Source: Hetaerina americana
Taxonomy: Eukaryota; Arthropoda; Insecta; Odonata; Calopterygidae
Direction of reading: 5' to 3'
DNA length: 64,000 nucleotides
Assembly: GCA_022747635.1 (NCBI GenBank)
Contig: JAKTNV010000011.1
Coordinates: 21,193,005-21,257,004 of the forward strand
Shown here: piece after piece, positions 57,742 through 64,000 of the stretch
Layout of the letters: the number at the start of each line of letters is the position of its first letter
Position numbering within the stretch: the stretch's first letter is position 1
Program-made: the position numbers and the translations under genes
The notes under the pieces: generated by a model
Databases searched by the model: none
The model's input: the letters and a program-made list of their open reading frames with translations, nothing else
Told to the model about the DNA's origin: nothing

Positions 57742-57746
<5 letters not shown>
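57583..57746 (+). repeat. PLE terminus, uninterrupted
   Basis: CAGATGATGATGACGGCCGT, then ACCTTCGAAACGTC (57593-57628), is the hammerhead-like core, with stem II decayed. TTTGTCCTTTCTTCGTTTTT, ATTTAAAAATCTATCAAAAT and TCTATTTCGAAGATAAATAT follow and then (TA)n. The same order flanks mariner-G at 39867-41310, which gives the empty-site comparison for that insertion. Confidence 0.75.
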
Positions 57747-57795
<49 letters not shown>

Positions 57796-57802
57796 ACATA
57801 TA
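57747..57802. repeat. (TA)n microsatellite at a PLE end
   Basis: About 46 bases of pure TA directly after the PLE terminus. Confidence 0.97.
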
Positions 57803-58047
57803 TATTATATAAAGTTAGCACTAGCGAACAAAAACAAGAGAAGAATTTAAAAATGCAATGTTTGATAAACTGAATTTGTCCAATAAAATTAACTGAAGAA
57901 ATGGGTGCATTTTTTATTTGAAAATATATTTAAAATAATTTAATTTCAATTTTTCATTCAAGTATTCCAAAAAACGCCTTTTTTATTCGCCGAAACAAAG
58001 TATATTTTCTTGATTTTCGTATCGAGGGCAATAGTATTACAACGCAA

Positions 58048-58143
58048 CAGTTTCAAAGTATAAAAATCATTCGCCTTGACCGGGATCTGAACCAGGATCA
58101 CGAAACCGAGTGATATAGCCAGTTAAGCTACCAAGGCGCCCTC
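58048..58143 (-). repeat. SINE-2 copy, tRNA-like head
   Basis: Read leftward it folds like a tRNA: CGCCTTG and CAAGGCG form a perfect 7-bp acceptor stem, ATCAC/GTGAT an anticodon stem, and CCTGGTTCAGATCCCGG a T arm with B box. The anticodon loop has eight bases and an extra T precedes the acceptor strand. It continues into AATGATTTTTATACTTTGAA, shared with the copy at 2855-2972. That makes it a SINE rather than a true tRNA gene. Confidence 0.7.
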
Positions 58144-58800
58144 TCGCACTGAACACAACAATGATGGCGACAGTGTTCTTCAAAGAATTTGGACGAATCA
58201 ACGAAGATTATAGAGAACGAATTCCAACAGTGGGCAGTGACAAAAAACATCTCACAGTGGCTGTCAGTTTTCAATCCGCGCAGTGACTTGCTTCTGTGAA
58301 ATAGAATAACAAACTGCGAAAAAGAAGACTGAAAAAAATGTGACTACCGAAAGGAAGTGGACTCTAGGGAATTGGTGGTGTTTTAAAGAATAGGATCGTC
58401 AAAAACTAATAGTTGAATTGAAAGGACGAGTTTCTAGGAACTTAAGTCACGTTTCAGGGACATTTCTGGGATGGAAAATCCGATTGCAAGATGGATCGCG
58501 CATGCGCGTCCATCCACCCACCCTATTCCACGTGAGAGGGCAAAGTGTGTGGGAAGGAGGAAAAGATGCAAGGGAAGAAACGGCAGGGTTTCGAAATAAG
58601 GAGAAGACCCTTGTTCAGACTCAGTTCCTTCTCCTCCGCACCCTCTTCAGACCGCCCTTACCGTGTACCCCTTACTCCTTTGCCCTTCCTAACCTCGTTT
58701 TTTTTAAAACCCTTTAATTCAAGGAGAGAGAGGGGAAAAAATACAAATACTCCCACTCTCTTTTTTTTGAGAACACATCTTATTCTCTGCCCTACTCCTT
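58144..58800. other. No gene called; contains an NRF-1-like palindrome
   Basis: A GC-richer stretch at about 58420-58680 has open frames on + (58418-58717) without domains. See 58490-58514. Confidence 0.45.
58490..58514. promoter_or_regulatory. GCGCATGCGC palindrome (NRF-1/Ewg-type site)
   Basis: A 12-base perfect palindrome, CGCGCATGCGCG, is framed by GATGGA and TCCATC. Its core equals the consensus bound by NRF-1 and its insect relative Ewg, which act at CpG-rich promoters. It lies at the start of a GC-richer stretch, but no transcription unit is identified. Confidence 0.35.
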
Positions 58801-58807
58801 CCATCTC

Positions 58808-59090
58808 AACCCTCAATTCTTCGCTCTTCACCACGCCTTCCCGCCTTCACTTGCTTTTATTTCGTCCACTCTTTGTTTTATTCCGATACTGTTTTTTTCT
58901 CTTAAATTCCTTTCCTCCCTCTCCACGTCAACTCTTTCCTTTTGTAGGCATCTCATTCTTCCTCCTCATCCTTCCTTCTCGCCCCTCCCTCCACAATTCT
59001 TCGTTCTTCGCCACGCCTTTCCGCATTCATTTGTTTTTATCCCTTCCGCTCTTATTTTCATTGTTTTATTCCGATGTTTTTTCTTATATC
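58808..59090. repeat. Imperfect direct duplication in pyrimidine-rich DNA
   Basis: AATTCTTCGCTCTTCACCAC at about 58815, continuing GCCTTCCCGCC, is repeated with changes about 180 bases later, near 58996 (AATTCTTCGTTCTTCGCCAC). Both copies run on to GTTTTATTCCGAT. The 202-codon frame over it is composition-driven. Confidence 0.7.
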
Positions 59091-60161
59091 CCACCCTTCC
59101 ACAGCCACCCTCTCAAAACCCAACACTTCTCCATCCCTCAGGCGGACGTCTGAGTTAGGTTCGTGTACCTCCGCCACGTCGAAGTTTGTCGTATGGAACA
59201 AACTCCCTTCTTTGGCACCGTGCCGACAGATCGCGAGCACATAATGTTGAATGATTATCTGATGGATTTTGTTCGAAGGAAGCGTAGCATTGATCCCCCA
59301 TAAACACTCATTATTTAATCCCTTCCTGGAAAATCAGATAAGCACCGTTGCGAACCTTCAACTTGATGGTATTTTTCACGAATCACCATGGAAACAGCAT
59401 TTAATATTTATATTGACCACGAGTTTGGGGAGTGGGGGAAGAGAATACTGTTTATGCCACTCAAATTTTAGCTACGCCAACATCTATCACAAACTGCGCT
59501 TAGAGGACACATTCCAGTGCCCACGTCTTCAGCACTTTGAAGCTTCATCAACGACAGATTCAACAACTCATTCTTTCTTCGCATGACAGGTAATAATAAC
59601 AAAATCCTACTAAAACACACGAATATATTCACATAAAGACAACTATTAAATGATCGAGTCAATAGTCACATGATATTACATGCATTTACATGTGTGTTTG
59701 AACGAATGTTTGTATATAAGCTGAAATATAATTAGATTCAAATATGACCAAATAGTAGGTCATCTATTACTTCTTGCTGCCCTTGTGACCACTTCCGTGG
59801 TACTATGTAGATGTAAAAAGATATTGAACAACCGCGACAATGAAACAAGATAAATGGAAATTTTACATTTACCAGTTTACCTATGTACGCGTAGATTCAC
59901 CTATTGCCGTCTCTGAACTTTGATACTGAAAATGATTCATACTTATTTTAACACAAGATGATGAAGAAAATAAATCGCTTTCAAATTCATTCAAACACAG
60001 TTTGTAGTTTTATTGAGTGTAGTATTCCTTTTAAGCTGATAAAAACCCTTTTTAGACCGTTAGAATAGTATCTTATCTTATGAGTAGGAGATACTAGTAG
60101 TTATAAATCGATGGAAAAGCTTTTAGTACCTTATTTTAGTAAAAGCAAATTTAGATATTTT
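59091..60161. other. No gene seen
   Basis: No supported frame; the open frames at 59269-59586 (+) and 59468-59662 (-) overlap and lack domains. Confidence 0.5.
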
Positions 60162-60985
60162 AGTCTCCTGCAAGCCACCGCTAGGGTGTGTGGCAGGGGG
60201 TCAATACACACCAGGCTAATTTCTACACTTGAACTTTCTAATTTTATTAACATGATCTCTCCTACCGTAGTACGATGGGGGTAATAATACTTTTATCATC
60301 GCTGCTAAAGAGACCTCCTTCCAATTTATGCAAGAGCTTCAATCTGTAATTTAACCTTCGCTCCGTGATTGATTCCCAGCCTAGCTGCTCTAATATTTTG
60401 GATACACTGCTGAGTTTATCATTACAAAGTTTTACAAATCTATTTCCTCTACACTGCAGCCAATACAATTCGTTAATTAATCCAACTTTAAGAGGATCAC
60501 ATATGCTTACAGCATATTCTAAATGAGACCTGACTAACGACAGAAAACATTTCTCTTTGACTTTTTCATCACATATACCTAGTACTCTTCCAATAAATCC
60601 TTATATTTTGTTACCTAGTCCACATATTCCCGTATGCGTTACACCCAGGAGAGATCGTGAGTGAAGATGACGTCAAAGTATTTAATTGAGTCTACACATT
60701 CAATTTAGGTGTTCCCGCTGCTCTAGGCGTTCTGGAAGGAATTTCTCTTTTCCCAAAAATGCATTGTCACGCATTTCTTTAAGTTAATATTGTAATTGCT
60801 AAGTGTCTCACCTGCGTTTTGCTTCTGTGTCCTCAGGATTACGAATATCTCAGTAAACCACTGAACAGTTGGCAAAATAACGCATCTTACTAGTGACCAC
60901 GGAGTCAATGACGTTAACGTAAAGTAGGGATAAAAGAGGTCCGATGACACATTCCCTGGGAACACCTCAAGTAACTTCTAGTGTA
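60162..60985 (-). pseudogene. LINE-B 3' half remnant
   Basis: The left edge holds the reversed 3' signature (GCCACCGCTAGGGTGTGTGG). Read leftward from 60985, stretches such as GVPRECVI and DSIKYF point to the RT-end and FxYLG regions. A short open frame, 60468-60262, reads NRFVKLCNDKLSSVSKILEQ and LGWESITERRLNYRLKLL. This is the same post-RT domain as at 20390-20480 in LINE-B. It is not functional. Confidence 0.8.
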
Positions 60986-61254
60986 TTTGAGCTAACTCCG
61001 TCTGTGACTACTCTTTGTAGTCATAGATGAAGTTAGAAGAAATAGAAGCAACTAATTTTTCCATGATGTACATAGGCATGCAAGTGTTTATGTGAATATA
61101 GAGTTGAGTATATGAGCCAATATTCGTATATTGACATGCATGTATGAACTGATATCAGTGCATGAATAATGGGTGCCAAAAGCCACTGATTCCTCACCGC
61201 ACTCCTTTAAGAAGGCTTGCGGGGAGTTGTGTTGATGTAAATAGATCGGAAACC
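60986..61254. other. No gene seen
   Basis: No supported frame; short TG/CA-rich segments only. Confidence 0.5.
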
Positions 61255-61560
61255 TGATCTTTAAAGTATGAACCTAGATTGGAGCTTTTTGAGATTTCTT
61301 TGTGGTGAATAATGGAGAATTCACGTTTGACAGGAAGGAAGTATATCACTGATGTTTTATATAGGGTTGGTGAATAGAGGAAGTTACTGGGAGAAATTCT
61401 AAAAAGGCAGAGGAAGTGGACGAAGGAAATATTGCAAGTTAATAGTAATGTATTTGTACGGCCGTGACAATAAGAGAACGTTGGGAAAGCTGGGTGAAGG
61501 AAGGAAAATGTAAAGGTTTTGTCAAACAACATGAAGGCAGGCAGACTCTACGTAGAAATG
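61255..61560 (+). pseudogene. LINE-A 3' fragment
   Basis: GGAGAAATTCTAAAAAGGCA, AATAGTAATGTATTTGTACG and GAGAACGTTGGGAAAGCTGG parallel the LINE-A 3' region (ILWRQ..WL, VI.GRMLG). Coding is lost. Confidence 0.5.
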
Positions 61561-62589
61561 AAGGAAAACATAATATAGTTTAAAGAAAGAGGAAATAATA
61601 GGGATTATTTGAATAAAATGATCATTATGAACCGTCCAAACCCACCTTAAAATTTTTAGAACACATTTACGAATGAATTCTTATTCTATATGCGTACAAT
61701 AAGTAGGGAGCGCTTCTGTACTCTTATACATGCTCATTTTGGGTTCCTTTAAAAAAAACCTAAATCTCAATACTCTCAATACGAATTTCACATCCCAACA
61801 AACCTGTATTTCTTAATTCATACGACTTTTAATGTATTCTTCATATATCTTATCGCTTTTTGTGAACATTCAATCATGCCAAGTTGAGAGAAAATGGCAA
61901 ATGTTTACATAAATATAGATTTGCACAAATGAGAAAGTAATACTTTAACTTCGCATACGTACTTCTTCTAATGCTTTCCTCAGATTGAAAAATTCGACGG
62001 TTTACATTGTCAAGTTATGAAATAGAACTATAATATTAAATGAGTTAATGATTTTCAGGAGATAGAGAATAAAAAGTTCCTAACGACGGCAATCAGGTAT
62101 TTAATTCGGGTCTGCACCTTTTGCTTTGAAGTTAAAAACTTTTTCCATCATCCATCTCCTGCTAAGAAGTTTCACGTTTGTTAAGTGTCGCTAACGAGGC
62201 TATGATAAATGAATAAATAGCGGCGGTGGTGAGGACTCTGGGAGTTTAATCACAGTTTTAAATATTCCAGTGGGAGTGAAACCCAACTTCCTCGTATAGG
62301 AATGAGAGAAGTCTAGACCGACTCCTAGGAAGTTTACTCCAGCCCCACTCGTATTTTTCCTATCTCTCCTCCCAACCCCGCCTTCAACATGAGTCTTCAC
62401 GCCTGCGAGTCCTATCCCCCATTTTGCCCCGGTTTTCACCCCTACATCCACCCCCTGGTCAATTTCACACCATTCACCTCCGTGTCTTCTACCAACCCAT
62501 TCCTCTCCACTTCTCTCCCCGTCTGCAATAATCACCCGGAATTGAAAAGAGCTCTCCTCCTAACTTCGACACATCGACCAGAATCGTAA
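61561..62589. other. No gene seen
   Basis: A C-rich patch at 62330-62540 yields short overlapping frames on both strands without domains. Confidence 0.5.
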
Positions 62590-62925
62590 TTATCGATACA
62601 GATACATCGATATGACGTGATAATCGATACAAATATGTATAAATCGAATATTTCCGATGCAATAATGTGTCAAATAAATTATCAAATTGAAATATGCAGA
62701 ATGCTTTTTCTTCCTGTAGTCTTTTGCCACAAAGGATATCTTCTAATAAAAATTACGGGACCTTGGATCTCATTGCGTGGAAAATACTGTTAAATAACTT
62801 CATTTTAACAGGATAATATTTATCGATACAGCTATATCCGGTATAATTGACACCAAAATTTGATAAATCGATTGAATATAATCGATGCAATGATGCATCA
62901 TATCAAATATCAATTTGAAATGTTT
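62590..62925. repeat. Diverged direct repeat with clustered ATCGAT words
   Basis: Two segments, about 62590-62705 and 62820-62925, share TATCGATACA, (G/C)GATGCAAT(A/G)ATG and ATCAA(A/T)TTGAAAT in the same order. TATCGATA occurs at 62591 and 62821. Such words occur in insect DREF-type promoter sites and also in the subterminal parts of some hAT transposons. I cannot decide which applies. Confidence 0.45.
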
Positions 62926-63869
62926 TTTCCCCCTTTCATTTCCATCAAAATGTGCCAAAAAAGGTCGATTCCAAAAAATATTGAGTCATATGATTAATTG
63001 AGTTCATAAAATCAAATTATATTCTATTTTTGAGCGTAAAAATTATTATTATTATCCACAAATCTCTCGTCCAAAATCATTCACCGTCAAGCATCACCCA
63101 CTATCAAAGTTCAATTTCTCACTCAGTCTACATCACTTAACAATAATGCACACAGACTCAGAAAGTTTATCACCCGGCTCTTACACCGTAAAGAAAAAAA
63201 TAAATATGAAAAGCTCACTGTACCGTTTGACTGATATATTTGGGTTTGAAAAGGTATTTTTAACCGTTACTAATGGTATTCCATTCTGAAACCGTAATCA
63301 GTTTGCTCCAACACACACAAACGTAGACATTTTACTAAACATTTAAAAAAATATATGGATGTAGTTGTGTATGATGAGAATATTGAGCAAAATAATTAAA
63401 GTGTGAGATCAAGCTGCATATGAATGAAACGGATAAATAATTTCGCATAATTTAACACAAGCTTGGTGAAAGATGATCCGGTAGATGATATAAAAAAGTG
63501 CGATTAAGGCCAATGGATAGAATTCGTGTAATATGACTTTTATAAAACAATTAAGTGCCTCAGGCGTTAACATTTCTATCCATCGCAAGCCGTAGGTTGG
63601 AAGCTGCTCAGGAGGTTTCCGGCAGGGAGTGTAAGTTCACCGGCTTTATGTAACAAAAATGGGTAAAGGAATAACCTCTATATCTATCAAGTTAAATCGA
63701 GTACCTTGTACCTTTCCGATAATCTTTATCACGCCTCCTCTCTTCCTCCTCGGAGAAACCCTTAACTTAGTTCCTTTTATTAACTACCTTAGCTGGCTTT
63801 ATTTTCAGATACATTTTTTTACAAATGTATCAACATATTTCAAAGACCTCTTCTCCGCGCACTTAAAAC
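62926..63869. other. No gene seen
   Basis: No supported frame or matched repeat. Confidence 0.5.
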
Positions 63870-63985
63870 CACTCTCCACGTTAAAGCTTTGACGAGCCGT
63901 TTTCTTTGTATCCTTACTCAATGTCCCTGTCATCAATTACTTCTGAAAGAGTTATTTAGTTCAGATATCAAAATATATAAAAAAA
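63870..63985 (-). pseudogene. LINE-A fragment at the window edge
   Basis: CGTTAAAGCTTTGACGAGCC, CCTTACTCAATGTCCCTGTC and ATCAATTACTTCTGAAAGAG match the antisense LINE-A text at 35875-35950. It may continue beyond the window. Confidence 0.6.
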
Positions 63986-64000
63986 CTATTAGAAATAAAT

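Noticed and set aside
58048..58143. Functional tRNA gene
   Set aside because: The acceptor stem is perfect, but the anticodon loop has eight bases, an extra base precedes the 3' acceptor strand, and the sequence continues into a body shared with another copy, so it is a SINE.
58545..59153. 202-codon open frame on +
   Set aside because: It lies in a pyrimidine-rich, internally duplicated stretch; the translation is Ser/Phe/Leu/Pro with no domain and no splice context. Composition alone explains it.

Overview
This is a eukaryotic, almost certainly arthropod (probably insect) nuclear window. It is AT-rich and intron-like, full of long (TA)n microsatellites, and dominated by the dead and dying transposons typical of insect genomes: mariner, two or three LINE families, Penelope-like elements and several tRNA-derived SINEs. 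There is no bacterial-style gene packing, operon, CRISPR or phage signal. I cannot name the species from sequence alone.

The only convincing host gene is one exon at 5381-6034, read rightward. It encodes a 206-residue secreted protein with a signal peptide, a Gly/Ser-rich linker and a six-cysteine block. It has a clear 3' splice site at its left edge and a GC content far above its surroundings. Two more intact reading frames, 39989-41062 (-) and 42447-43487 (+), are mariner transposases with complete D,D(34)D triads, terminal inverted repeats (ITRs) and TA target duplications.

Layout. 1-5070: LINE-A fragment, a tRNA-SINE and a Penelope-like (PLE) remnant. 5068-6034: SINE body, then the host exon. 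6035-9070: quiet DNA, then a LINE-A RT remnant split by a mariner fragment. 9278-11429: a possible hAT-type non-autonomous element holding a 64-bp mini-palindrome and a LINE-C tail. 12437-15255: mariner remnants and a 557-bp internally deleted mariner sitting in a LINE-A copy. 16110-31900: SINEs, LINE-A and LINE-B remnants and microsatellites. 32395-33147: an internally deleted mariner in TA-rich DNA. 35097-38665: LINE-A and mariner remnants. 39748-46490: the richest stretch, with a PLE hit by an intact mariner, an older mariner hit by a second intact mariner, and a 1056-bp mariner derivative with ~216-bp inverted termini. 46490-64000: scattered LINE-A/B ends, foldbacks, three PLE termini next to (TA)n, another deleted mariner, and ATCGAT-rich DNA.

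Family names used below (LINE-A, LINE-B, LINE-C, SINE-1 to SINE-5, mariner-A to mariner-G) are local labels for sequences I matched to each other by eye; they are not database names. The most informative biology is the nesting order. Several elements can be removed on paper, leaving one TA, and the interrupted host element realigns exactly. Four PLE termini share a hammerhead-ribozyme-like core, and in three of them stem II stays paired although its sequence differs.
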